Shown here piece after piece: positions 48,548 to 58,047 of a stretch of 64,000 nucleotides of DNA. This DNA is from Symbiodinium natans (taxonomy: Eukaryota > Sar > Dinophyceae > Suessiales > Symbiodiniaceae). The notes beneath the pieces are model-generated. The model saw only the letters and a program-made list of their open reading frames with translations. It ran no database searches and had not been told where the DNA came from. Both the position numbers and the translations under genes were made by a program. Within the stretch, counting starts at the first letter, position 1, and every line of letters begins with the position of its first letter. The DNA lies in contig CAJNDS010000036.1 of the NCBI GenBank assembly GCA_905221605.1, positions 246,001 to 310,000 of the forward strand, in the 5' to 3' direction.

Positions 48548-48586
48548 CCGGCTGCGCGGAGGAAGCGGGAGGAAGAGCAGCAGGAA
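48548..48586 (+). CDS. Possible plus-strand exon
   Basis: 39 nt, 13 codons PAARRKREEEQQE, acceptor CACAAAG and donor GAA|GTGAGT, the best-looking canonical donor in the window. Conflicts with the otherwise minus-only polarity; the minus frame (LELTSCCSSSRFLRAA) is open too. Confidence 0.3.
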
Positions 48587-48778
48587 GTGAGTTCTAGGTG
48601 GAGCTGTAAGTCCCCCTAAGTGCAGCATTTGTAAGGGGGCACTCCCTTGCAGGGCGCAGTAGTCCTTGCTTCACTCCGTTAGGGTTCGGTTTCTGAGAAA
48701 CTCCCAGTGTTCAGGGTTTAGGGCTTAGGCTCAAAACCCTAAACCGTAATTTAGGATTTAAAGGTAGTTTTTTCATTG

Positions 48779-48789
48779 TTTTTTTTTTT

Positions 48790-48834
<45 letters not shown>
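48779..48834. repeat. Poly-T then poly-G run
   Basis: About 20 T followed by about 34 G, immediately downstream of the exon at 48837 in transcript sense. Confidence 0.95.
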
Positions 48835-48836
48835 GC

Positions 48837-48895
48837 TCTCCAAAGCAGGCCGAGGCGCTGATCTCATACTCGGGGTCATAGAGGTCGGTAAGCTC
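48837..48895 (-). CDS. Exon downstream of a GA-AG intron
   Basis: 59 nt, reads ELTDLYDPEYEISASACF then G. Acceptor ATATGGAG, donor GGAGA|GCTCCC. In frame with the exon at 49441 to give RHMEELTDLYDPEYE across the junction. Acidic. Confidence 0.75.
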
Positions 48896-48902
48896 CTCCA
48901 TA

Positions 48903-49395
48903 TGTCAGGGTTTGGGGGTACTACCCCCCTCTAGGCTAACCCCCCATAATTAAGGCTTTTTAGGGATGGTTCAGCTGAATTAAGGTTGTCAGGGTTTGGG
49001 GTACTACCCCCCTCTAGGCTAACCCCCCATAATTAAGGCTTTTTAGGGATGGTTCAGCTGAATTAAGGTTGTCAGGGTTTGGGGTACTACCCCCCTCTAG
49101 GCTAACCCCCCATAATTAAGGCTTTTTAGGGATGGTTCAGCTGAATTAAGGTTGTCAGGGTTTGGGGTACTACCCCCCTCTAGGCTAACCCCCCATAATT
49201 AAGGCTTTTTAGGGATGGTTCAGCTGAATTAAGGTTGTCAGGGTTTGGGGTACTACCCCCCTCTAGGCTAACCCCCCATAATTAAGGCTTTTTAGGGATG
49301 GTTCAGCTTAATTAAGGTTGTCAGGGTTTGGGGTACTACCCTAGGTTCCCCCCATGATTAAGGCTATTTAGGGATGGTTCAGCTTAATTAAGGTG
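48903..49395. repeat. 83-bp tandem array, six copies
   Basis: Unit starts TGTCAGGGTTTGGGGTAC; starts at 48903, 48987, 49070, 49153, 49236 and 49319. Copies 1-5 are almost identical; copy 6 has a short deletion and substitutions. Lies entirely within the intron 48896-49440. Confidence 0.97.
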
Positions 49396-49440
49396 AAGCT
49401 ACAGGGGGGGGGGGAGGGGGGTATGAAGGCCGGTAGGCTC

Positions 49441-49475
49441 CTCCATGTGTCGAGAATCCCCAAAGGGACAGGGGT
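49441..49475 (-). CDS. Exon upstream of a GA-AG intron
   Basis: 35 nt, reads PCPFGDSRHME. Acceptor TCCTAG, donor GAG|GAGCC (GA type). The sequence around its donor is duplicated at the acceptor of the next exon. Confidence 0.65.
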
Positions 49476-49629
49476 CTAGGAATTGGGTTTAGGGTTTAAG
49501 GCTTAGGGCTTGGGGCTTGGGGTTTTGGGATTAGGGTGTAAAAACTCACCTAGATCCGCCACCCCCCCCCCCCCCCCCAACGAAGAACACGACAGACGCT
49601 CACCCCCCAAAAGGCTGAATACATACTTT

Positions 49630-49725
49630 ATGTGGGGGCCCTAAGAATAAGAATAGGGATTTATATAAAAATGTTGGGATGATAAGGGAATACCATTAGT
49701 AATTTTTCCGAGCCCCTATAGTCCT
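49630..49725. mobile_element. TIR-D element
   Basis: GTGGGGGCCCTAAGAATAAG to AGTAATTTTTCCGAGCCCC. Followed by (GT)n and poly-G (49729-49765). Confidence 0.75.
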
Positions 49726-49825
49726 TCTGTGTGTGTGTGTGTGTGTGTGGGGGGGGGGGGGGGAGGGGCCCCAAATGGCCCATAAGTAGGTTTAGGGTTT
49801 AGGGTTTAGGGTTTAGGGTTTAGAC

Positions 49826-49867
49826 AGCCCCTGCGCAGTAGATACTTCGACGTAGAAGGGCTCAAGA
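49826..49867 (-). CDS. Small exon
   Basis: 42 nt, reads LEPFYVEVSTAQG. Acceptor AATACAG, donor GGCT|GTCTAAAC. Confidence 0.55.
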
Positions 49868-50002
49868 CTGTATTCCACATGGGGGTAATGGTTTCTGGGT
49901 GTGGGGTTTCGGGTTTGGGGCTTAGGGTGACAGAATTTGGTCTCAAGTGAGGTGCGCGGCGTAAAGCTTAACATCGAGCACGGCCAGGATTGAAGTAGGG
50001 GG

Positions 50003-50118
50003 TTTAAACCCTAAACCCTAAACCCTAAACCCTAAACCCTAAACCCTAAACCCTAAACCCTAAACCCTAAACCCTAAACCCTAAACCCTAAACCCTATAA
50101 ACCCTAAACCCTAAACCT
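50003..50118 (-). repeat. Pure CCCTAAA array
   Basis: About 15 units. Second array at 50452-50507, directly left of the next exon. Between them a TIR-N copy (50372-50443). Confidence 0.95.
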
Positions 50119-50505
50119 TGCCAAAAAACAGGCGGCTCTCATCGTCGGAGGAGGGGCCTAACTAGCCCTCACACTCATCTCCCGGAGAGCTCAGCACGCC
50201 TTTGTTAGAGAATGCGTGGTTTAGGTTTTAGGATTAAGGGCCTAATTCAATCACCCTTGCATAGCCTAAGGCCTATCCCCTAAGTAGTGGGCACACTGGG
50301 TTGTGCAACCTAAACTTCCCATTCCTAAACCCCAAACCTTGCTTTGCGAGGATGGCCCTGAAATCCTCTGAAAGATATTCCTGAATATGACCCTCTTAAA
50401 CCCGATAGGGGAAAATATACAACATGTCCCAAGGGCCTACCGAGTAGCCCTGAACCCTAAACCCTAAACCCTAAACCCTAAACCCTAAACCCTAAACCCT
50501 AAACC

Positions 50506-50587
50506 CTAGTTAGGTAGTTCAGCAAAGTCCCTCGGCCCATCAGCCCTGTCCTCCTTCGCCTTCACGTTCAGCACCTTAAGGAAGCGC
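50506..50587 (-). CDS. Exon, possible C-terminus
   Basis: 82 nt, reads RFLKVLNVKAKEDRADGP then RDFAELPN to TAG at 50506. Acceptor AACTCAG. If not terminal, the GC donor AGG|GCTGAT would end it earlier. Confidence 0.65.
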
Positions 50588-50764
50588 CTGAGTTTGGAGG
50601 GTTTAGGGTTTAGGGTGTAGGGTGTAGGTTTTAGGGTTTCAGGGTTTTAGGGTTTAGGGCTAGGGTTTAAGGTTCAGGGTTCTGGGGTTTCAGGGCTTCG
50701 GGTTTTAGAGGTGGTACAGAGTTTTTCACGTGCAGGGGTTTCGGGGTTTAAAGTTTGCTACGAA

Positions 50765-50846
50765 TTTCTTAAGAACCCGCCACAAAATAGAAAGATTCTT
50801 CCTTAAACGGGGAATATAGGGGTTATTGATTTTTGGGGGTTCTTAC
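50765..50846. mobile_element. TIR-G element
   Basis: TTTCTTAAGAACCC and GGGGGTTCTTACGCAAATAG; inner AATAGAAAGATT arms. Its end provides the donor GTAAGAAC for the exon to its right. Confidence 0.75.
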
Positions 50847-50885
50847 GCAAATAGTAGTTTGCAGCTCAATCAGGCTAAGGGCTTT
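50847..50885 (-). CDS. Small exon with TIR-G donor
   Basis: 39 nt, 13 codons KALSLIELQTTIC. Acceptor TGTACCAG, donor TGC|GTAAGAAC. The last codons TTIC come from the TIR-G terminal repeat. Confidence 0.65.
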
Positions 50886-51060
50886 CTGGTACAGCCCGAA
50901 GCCCTGTAATTCCTGAGCACCAGACAACTTAAAACTCCCTAAACTCCCGAAACTACCTCAACCCTCAACCCTCAACCCAAAAACCCAAGACCCCAAGCTC
51001 TAAACTCTCACCCTAAACCCGGAAACCTCGGCAGCCTACGCAAGCGTCCGAGATTGAGGC

Positions 51061-51108
51061 CTGCTGTACTCGTGCAGGAACGGCATGGCGTCCTCGCTGC
51101 TCTTCTGG
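51061..51108 (-). CDS. Small exon
   Basis: 48 nt, reads QKSSEDAMPFLHEYS. Acceptor ACCCCAG, donor CAG|GCCTC (GC type). Confidence 0.65.
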
Positions 51109-52044
51109 CTGGGGTTTGGTGCAGGGTTTAGGGTTTAGGGTTTTAGGGTTTTAGGGTTTTAGGGTTTAGGGTTTAGGGTTTAGGGTTTAGGGTTTAGGGC
51201 TTAAGGCTTAGGGTTTAGGGTTTTGGATCGTTGCACTGGTCTTAAGCCCTACACCCCAAACCTTGAACCCTGAACTTGGAGCTTTCAGGCACCTCGGGGG
51301 ATGGCATGTTGGTTGGCGAGTGAGGCTTACGAAAGAAGCCTACTGCACTTGGAGGCTCATGGGTAGCTACTGTATGAGTAGGGCTATAACTAGCCCAAGC
51401 CCTTCAAACCCCAAACCGCAACCCCAAATCCTGAGCCCTAAACCCTGTTACCACTGGGCTGCCGCCATAGCGTGCCCAGGGGGCTGAGCCCACCCTGAGC
51501 TACTCCCAACTGCCTCTCCACTCCTTCTTCTTCTGGTGTAGGGTTTAGGGTTTATGGCCCAGGGTCAGGGTTCAACTGGCGGCGAAACAAGTTAACAGAG
51601 GGCAGTAAGACCCTGAACGCTAAACCATATTCAGGCCCGCCAAGTCAGGAGGTTCCCCGCACCATGAAGACCCTAACTTAGAAGGTCCAAACATCTACCG
51701 CACGCAAAGTAGGGATTTAACCTTCAGGATTTAGGGTCGTGTTTCTGAACTAACTCAGGAGAGGCCAATTATGGACATTTTTTGGTGCCATAGTGGGTTG
51801 TGGGAAGTAAGTGGAACAAAATTCACACTATACATGGACCTTTGTATATGGGTAGTTCTCTGAATTAGGGTTTAGGGTTTCGGGAACGACCCACACGGGG
51901 TTTTCGGTGCCTATGTTCCGGAATAGTACTATAAGTGGACTGTTTGATGTTTCGAACTTTCGGACTCTTAGGGCTTAGGGTTTAGGGTGTAGGATTTAGG
52001 GTTTAGGGTTTAGGGTGTAGGGTTTAGGGCTTGGTGTTTAGGGC

Positions 52045-52081
52045 CCGTCCTTGAACTGCAAGGCTAAGGATTGGAACTCGC
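52045..52081 (-). CDS. Small exon
   Basis: 37 nt, reads EFQSLALQFKD. Acceptor CGATGCAG, donor ACGG|GCCCTA (GC type). Confidence 0.5.
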
Positions 52082-52186
52082 CTGCATCGAGCGTCAACAC
52101 GGAACACCTCAGGCAACAAGCTAGGTGTAGGGGGGTTAGGATTTAGGAGGATTTAGGGTTTAGGGGTTTAGGGACTTTAGGGGTTT

Positions 52187-52292
52187 ACTTCGTTGCTCAG
52201 TTCATAAGCCCCACAAAAGTGTACACTTTCAGTTCTATAGTTTGTTATAGTATCCCGAAAAGTGTAAAGCGTACTCATTCAGCTACTAAGTT
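52187..52292. mobile_element. TIR-P element copy 2
   Basis: GTTGCTCAGTTCATAAGCCC to CTCATTCAGCTACTAAG; partner of 46550-46652. Confidence 0.75.
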
Positions 52293-52475
52293 TGGGCGTC
52301 AGGACTCAGAACCCCGGGTTGAGGCTCTAGGCTTGAGGTGCTGGTATAAAGGCCCATGAAGGTTCAGCTTTCAGAGATGCACGGCGCAAGCAAAAGTCAG
52401 CCGTGCGTTGGCCCTACCCTCAGAGGCCGAAAGTGAGCCCATCATTGGGATGCTGCGCTGTCATACACCGCCCAC

Positions 52476-52517
52476 CTCGGTGAGTTGGCCCCAAAGCTTC
52501 TCGCCAAATGCCAGAAA
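52476..52517 (-). CDS. Small exon
   Basis: 42 nt, 14 codons FLAFGEKLWGQLTE. Acceptor TTCAGTCAG, donor GAG|GTGGGC. The flanks are non-repetitive and another minus frame (52420-52677) is also open. Confidence 0.55.
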
Positions 52518-53371
52518 CTGACTGAACCCACTGGCACATGGCCCTCTGCCGAGCCCGGGAAGCCGGCCCAAGCGTGAAGCCAAAGGCAAAGTATTTGGTA
52601 GGGCTCGACAATTTCGGGTGGTGAAGCAGGATGGAGTGGGGAGGTCGGGGGGGGTGGGTGGGGATGCGGGTGAGCAAAACCCTAAACCCTAAACCCTAAA
52701 CCGGCTTAGGGATTAGGATTCAGGACTTAGGGCTTAGTGTGAAGTGACGTCTTCGTGGCCGAGGCTCTCTGCTGGTCTGGTGGGCTTCGGACTACAACAA
52801 CCCCTCTTAGAAACCCTAAATGATCCGAGGGTTTGGCAGGGTTCAGGGTTTAAGGCTTAGGGTTTACGGTTTAGGGCTTTAAGTCTTAGAGTTTTTGGCC
52901 TTGCGCTTGCTGAAGGCTGATGGGGTAGTTACGGGCAGGGTTATGTCGTAGCCTAACCCTTTCCCCCCCCCCCCCCCCAATATGACAACCCCCTACCCAT
53001 AATGTTGAATGCTCTGACTTTAGTGATATTGTAGTGAATGGGCGGGTGTACTTAACATTAGGGGTGTAGGAGGTTTAATTCTAAGGGGGCGGGGGTTAGT
53101 CAGCTACTTATACCCTAAACCCTAAACCCGAAATCCTACACCCTAAACCCTACACCCTAGCCCCTAAACCCTAAACCGCCGAAATATATCTATGCCTGAA
53201 CTTCCAAGTAGGGCTCAGTTTCGATACTGGGGGTGCGAGTTGCTCGTGGGAGCTTCTTTGCTGCTTACTATATCGGTACATGGACCCTTAGGGTGGTTTA
53301 GGGTTTAGGGTTTAGGGTTTAGGGTTTAGGGTTTAGGGTTTAGGGCTTGGGGTTTAGGGTCTAGGAAAGGT

Positions 53372-53454
53372 TGGGATGTTGCCCCTTGTTGAAACACAGT
53401 CCTTAATTGGGTACTATTATCCCAAGGACTGCTAGTAAAGGGGGGAACATCCCA
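53372..53454. mobile_element. TIR-A element
   Basis: GGGATGTTGCCCCTTGTTG and CTAGTAAAGGGGGGAACATC; 83 bp. Confidence 0.75.
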
Positions 53455-53689
53455 AGGGTTTGGGGCTTAAGGTTAGGTTCCTGGGGGCCCAAGGACTGAA
53501 AGTGCGTATCTCATGTACCTGCTCCGAGGGTCTACTGCAAACACTCAACCCTACTTCAGGGGCTATGAGGGCTTAGGGCTTAGGGCTTAGCGTTTAGGGT
53601 CTGAACGGTTTGGGCGGATTTCATCTGCAGTTTTCTGAAGGCCGTAGGATCGGGTTTAGGGTTTAGGGTTTGGGTGAACCCTGAACCTT

Positions 53690-53935
53690 GAACCCTAAGC
53701 CCAAAGCCTGGGACCTAAACTCTAAACCCTAAACCCCAAACCCTACACCCTAAACCCTACACCCTAAGCCCTAAACACCCTAAACCCTAAACACCCTAAA
53801 CCCTAAACACCCTACACCCTACACCCTAAACCCTAAACCCTAAACCCTACACACTACACCCTAAAAGCCCAAAATACCCAACACCCTAAACCCTAAACAC
53901 CCTAAACACCCTCAACCCTAAACCCTAAACCCTAC
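53690..53935 (-). repeat. CCCTAAA/CCCTACA/ACACCCTAAA array
   Basis: Mixed variants, with a 10-bp ACACCCTAAA rhythm in the middle. Immediately left of the next exon. Confidence 0.9.
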
Positions 53936-53949
53936 CAGCCGTGAACTAC

Positions 53950-54023
53950 CCAAGCAAAGCGTTGAGCTCCCGAACTGCGTGCGCGACTGCGTTGTGCCGC
54001 GGTGGTGCCACGCCTTCATCGTG
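53950..54023 (-). CDS. Exon between opposed telomere arrays
   Basis: 74 nt, reads HDEGVAPPRHNAVAHAVR then ELNALL. Acceptor TCCCCAG, donor TTGG|GTAGTTC. TTTAGGG follows at 54030-54160. Confidence 0.7.
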
Positions 54024-54029
54024 CTGGGG

Positions 54030-54165
54030 AGGGTTTAGAGTTTAGGGTTTAGGGTTTAGGGTTTAGGGTTTTAGGGTTTAGGGTTTAGGGTTTAGGGTTT
54101 AGGGTTTAGGGTTTAGGGTTTAAGGTTTAAGGTTTAAGGTTTAAGGTTTAAGGTTTAGGGTTTGG
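54030..54165 (+). repeat. TTTAGGG block then TTTAAGG block
   Basis: About 12 TTTAGGG, then five consecutive TTTAAGG, then TTTAGGG. Another homogenised variant block. Confidence 0.95.
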
Positions 54166-54540
54166 GGCGGTTTAGGGCTTAGATTGGATTAGATTGCCCA
54201 AAAGGCCCGTGTACATGTACAGTATGTACTTGGGCTGTTTAAAGGGGTTCCTATAAAGTAGCTTTCGGGCTTCTACTATATCGGTACATGGACCCTTAGG
54301 GTGGTTTAGGGTTTAGGGTTTAGGGTTTAGGGTTTAGGGTTTAGGGTTTTATAGGGTTTAGGGTTTTATAGGGTTTAGGGCTTTAGGGTTTAGGGTTTAC
54401 GGTTTTGGGTTTAGGGTGTTTGTTCAATCGTATGCTAGTGGCACATCATGTCCGTTCTTGACAGGCAGCCTGAACCTGTGCGCGAATAACTACACACAGA
54501 AACATGCCTAGGTACATACTTATGCTGTTTGTATATGTGC

Positions 54541-54735
54541 ATATATATATATATATATTTATTTATTTTTGGTCATCTATTTATTTATTTATTTATTTAT
54601 TTATGTTTACCTTTACATATATGTATATGCATATATGCATATATATATATATGTATACATACATATACATATATATATATATATGCATATATATATATAT
54701 ATATAGGAGAAAGTTTGTACATATCCATGTACATG
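54541..54735. repeat. AT-rich (AT)/(TTTA)/(ACAT) microsatellite
   Basis: Similar in kind to 22605-22765 and 60238-60410. The ORFs over it are artefacts. Confidence 0.95.
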
Positions 54736-55194
54736 TATATTACATATTCCTACGTATATGTAGGGGGCATTTCTCTAAGATATGGTCCCTTTTGTAGTCC
54801 TTGTTATAAGGCGGCTCCTGTTATTTAGCATAATCGAAAAGAGGGGCCCTAATTTAGAGAACCGACCGTGCGCCTAGACAGACGTCACGCTCAAATCTCG
54901 ATCTGCTCGGGGCCCCGTACTACATCGACTTGGGTGCGGTCAGTGTGTACGGGGGGGGGCGGGGGGGTTCTTGAAAATAAGGGCAACTTCCTGGAGTTCC
55001 TCTGATAAGGATTATCGTAAGTCGGGATACATTCGGGGCACCCCATTTTGGGAACTACCCTTTTGTTTGCAGAAATTTGATAAAGACCCTGAGGATAGAC
55101 CTGAGAATCCATTATACCCCTAGATGTTCCACAGTGACCCGAACGACCCGTGAGCATGTAAACCAAACCTTAAACTGCAAACCTGCAAGCGCAC

Positions 55195-55317
55195 CTCATC
55201 AACCTCGAGCCGCCAGTTACAGTTGAGGACTTCTGCAATTTCGGAAAATGACCTTACATTCGGGTTCAACCCGAAAATCTCAGTTGGCAAGGGCCTTGAC
55301 GCAACCATATCCAAAGA
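55195..55317 (-). CDS. Exon, globular-looking
   Basis: 123 nt, 41 codons: SLDMVASRPLPTEIFGLN, PNVRSFSEIAEVLNCN and WRLEVDE. Acceptor CTTCAAG, donor GAG|GTGCGC. Balanced composition; function not recognised. Confidence 0.75.
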
Positions 55318-55343
55318 CTTGAAGCCGCAAGGACTTAGGAGGC

Positions 55344-55437
55344 TAACATTAGAATAGGGTTTTGGGGGTTATTAGAGTATATTTATATAGGGGCCATAAG
55401 GGAATACCATTTGGTAACTATTCCGGGCCCCATATTC
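55344..55437. mobile_element. TIR-D element
   Basis: AGAATAGGGTTTTGGGGGTT to GGTAACTATTCCGGGCCCC. Confidence 0.8.
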
Positions 55438-55472
55438 CATTCTTGGTTTGACATCAGTAATTTACACTCTAC

Positions 55473-55645
55473 TTGTAGGTTCATGGTGTGTACTCATAAC
55501 CCATTTGTAAGCCCTTTAAGTGCATTAATATTGTCATAAGTACAGTTAGAAGTAACCGTAAACCCTAAACCCTAAACCCCAAAATCTAAACCCCAAACCC
55601 TAAACAATTATCATTGGCTAATACGTACCATGAACCTCCTAGTAC
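55473..55645. mobile_element. TIR-C split by CCCTAAA, abutting an exon
   Basis: ACTTGTAGGTTCATGGTG at the left, ACCATGAACCTCCTAGTAC at the right. A CCCTAAA stretch (about 55558-55605) sits in the right arm, at the same position as in the 1518-1719 copy. Confidence 0.8.
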
Positions 55646-55715
55646 TTGTGTGCCCAAAGATGTCCCCAAGACCCCGCCGTCCACAGCACGGCTTCGCAGG
55701 CCCAGTCGCCGGCAC
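55646..55715 (-). CDS. Exon with TIR-C donor
   Basis: 70 nt, reads VPATGPAKPCCGRRGLGD then IFGHT. Acceptor AGCCCAG, donor ACAA|GTACTAGGAGG (TIR-C terminus). Confidence 0.7.
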
Positions 55716-56149
55716 CTGGGCTTGGGGTTGCGGGTCTCGGGTCTCGGGCCTCGGGCCTCGGGCCTCGGGTCTCCGGTCTCGGGTCTCGGGTTTAGGGTTT
55801 AGGTTTAGAGGGGAGTACTTAATACGAGGCATTCCGAAGTACACTCTGCGTTTAAGGTTCCGGGCTTCAGGCTTTACTGTCCCTAAACCCTAAACCCTAA
55901 ACCCTAAATCCTAAATCCCTAAACCCTAAACCCCAAACCCTAAACCAGAAGATTCCCCAGCCTCCTCCCCTAACAATCAACCTTGCAACCCTGAAGCCCC
56001 TTCCACGAGCCAGCCCTGCGACTCAGGGTTTAGGGTTTAGGGTTTATAGGGTTTAGGGTTTATAGGGTTATAGGGTTATAGGCCTTATAGGGTTATAGGG
56101 TTTAGGGTTTAGGGTTTAGGGTTTACTAAACGGTTTAGGGTTTAGGGTT

Positions 56150-56755
56150 TAGGGACTAGCAAATTTAGAGTATTTAGGGTTCATCCGCCGACTTCTGGCG
56201 GCGTGCTGCATGGGCCACGGAAGTGGAACAACCCCTTTTACCAGACTGTGGGCACCCTCATGATTTACCCAGTGACGCCCGTGACCCCCTATGACCCCCT
56301 CCCTCAGGGCCCAAAACCCCATATTACAAGGTCCTTGGGACGCCAAAACAGATGAAAAACCTTAAATAATGGGGTCTGTGGCTCGTAGGGCCTTGTGGGA
56401 ACCTTTCCTGGTGCCCTAGGACCTCTGACAGGGTCCCTCGGAACCTAGGGCCTAATGGAAGCATGATGGAAGAGCAACGTCATGGGAAAATAGCTTCGCG
56501 GCCTCCCTCAATTCTGGTCTCTTCTTCGGGTACCCTCAATCAGACTTAACTTTATCATAGTATCCCCAAAGGATCCCAAAGGGACCATCTTTTAAAAAAG
56601 TGGCCATATAGACGTCCCGGCTACAATTCGAAGAGCCGCAGGTCGCGAAACGGCCTTTTTCACCATAACAAAAACCCTTGGAGAACCTAAACGACCCGTT
56701 GGGAACCCCTGGAGACCCTGCAAAGACCACACGGGTCAGGTTTGCCAAGGCCTCC
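56150..56755. other. Mostly non-repetitive, no firm exon
   Basis: Minus frames are open at 56149-56346 and 56536-56748 (MANLTRVVFAGSPGVPNG...), but codon use is not persuasive and splice sites are unclear. Confidence 0.35.
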
Positions 56756-56879
56756 GCTTTTTAGGGTTTAGGGTTTAGAGTTTAGGGTTTAGGGTTTGGG
56801 GTTTGGGGTTTGGTGTGGCAATTGTGACTAGGCTCTTGACCCGCCCTACGCTGCGTCTGGCAGGCTCCGAAGAGGAAAC

Positions 56880-56928
56880 TTGACAGCATGTCCCGTGCAG
56901 GTTGAGCCGGAGCCTCCGAAGTGTGGGC
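56880..56928 (-). CDS. Small exon
   Basis: 49 nt, reads PTLRRLRLNLHGTCCQ. Acceptor AGTTAG, donor CAA|GTTTCC. Two other frames are open. Confidence 0.45.
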
Positions 56929-57031
56929 CTAACTAGGAATTCAGGCTTGCAAAGCTGGAGGGACTTACACCTTACACCCTAAACCCCTTCAAACCCTCAG
57001 GACGCTAAAGGCCCCGAAAGCCCCTAAAGAC

Positions 57032-57107
57032 CTGAAGACTCCCGCGCTGCGCGCATGCTCGGCTGCCCGCTGACGGTTCGTCGGTCGTTGAAGGTGCCGT
57101 AGAACTC
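57032..57107 (-). CDS. Exon
   Basis: 76 nt, reads EFYGTFNDRRTVSGQPSM then RAARESS. Acceptor GATGTCAG, donor TCAG|GTCTTTAG. Confidence 0.7.
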
Positions 57108-57367
57108 CTGACATCAGCGACATTTTGGCTGAGCGTTCAGAGATCAGGGCTAGGGTATACAAACAATGTATACCAATGTTGTTCTAGGATAGCCCTTTAG
57201 AGACATTCTACCTGTCTTGGGCTACTTGGAGCCTCGGGGTATTCTGAGGATTTAGGGTTTCGTCTCGGGCTTAGGGAAGCTCCTGGTTCTGAAGTGTGGC
57301 TTCTGTTACCGTTGAGGGGCGGGGGGGGCTAGGGTTGAGGGTTTGGGGCCAGGTGTGCGGCTGTGGG

Positions 57368-57401
<34 letters not shown>

Positions 57402-57735
57402 CAATACCATTGCTTGGGTTAAGGTACCCAATATAGGTAGCCCAGAAACCATTAAACCCTGAGCACAAGGGGTTCAGCGCTGGCCCTAAACCCTTATCAC
57501 CCCAAGCTCTCAAGCTGCCTTGGGGACCAAATTAAGCCTAAAATTGGGGGGGGGGGGGGGGGGGGAGGGTCAGACACCCTATACTACTATGATTCCGATT
57601 AAGCTATATGAGCCCTGAGCCTTTTTGGGGCTCATTTGGTCTCCACCCTAAACCCTAAACCCAAAACCCCTAAACGGCATGTTAGGGACGAATTTGTGTT
57701 GGGCGTCAACCCGCCATGCCCCGGGCAACGCACAC

Positions 57736-57781
57736 CTCGCGGCCGCTCACGTCCTGAAAGTAGTTGAGCTTCCTCAGGCAT
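57736..57781 (-). CDS. Small exon
   Basis: 46 nt, reads CLRKLNYFQDVSGRE. Acceptor CTCCTAG, donor GAG|GTGTGCG. Confidence 0.65.
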
Positions 57782-58047
57782 CTAGGAGAAACTCACCCTA
57801 AACCCTAAACCCTAAACCAAAAAGACTGAAGCCTAAACCAGTCGCTTGGCCTTTACCCCGTCTGAATCATATTCTTCACGTGGCCCGCTAATCCCAATGT
57901 GGGTACCCCTTATATACCCCTCTACCCTATACAAATTAAGGGGGCATAAATGAAAACCCTTTAAGGGAGGTTAGGGGCAGCTAGGTGTGGACCTTCAGAA
58001 ATGGGGGGGGGGGGGGTCAGCTTGTAATTAAGCCCCGGGCCCTGTCA

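Noticed and set aside
48903-49395. CRISPR-like array
   Set aside because: The 83-bp units are contiguous with no unique spacers; this is a plain tandem repeat within an intron.
54504-54828. Tyr/Ile-rich ORFs
   Set aside because: AT-rich microsatellite translation.
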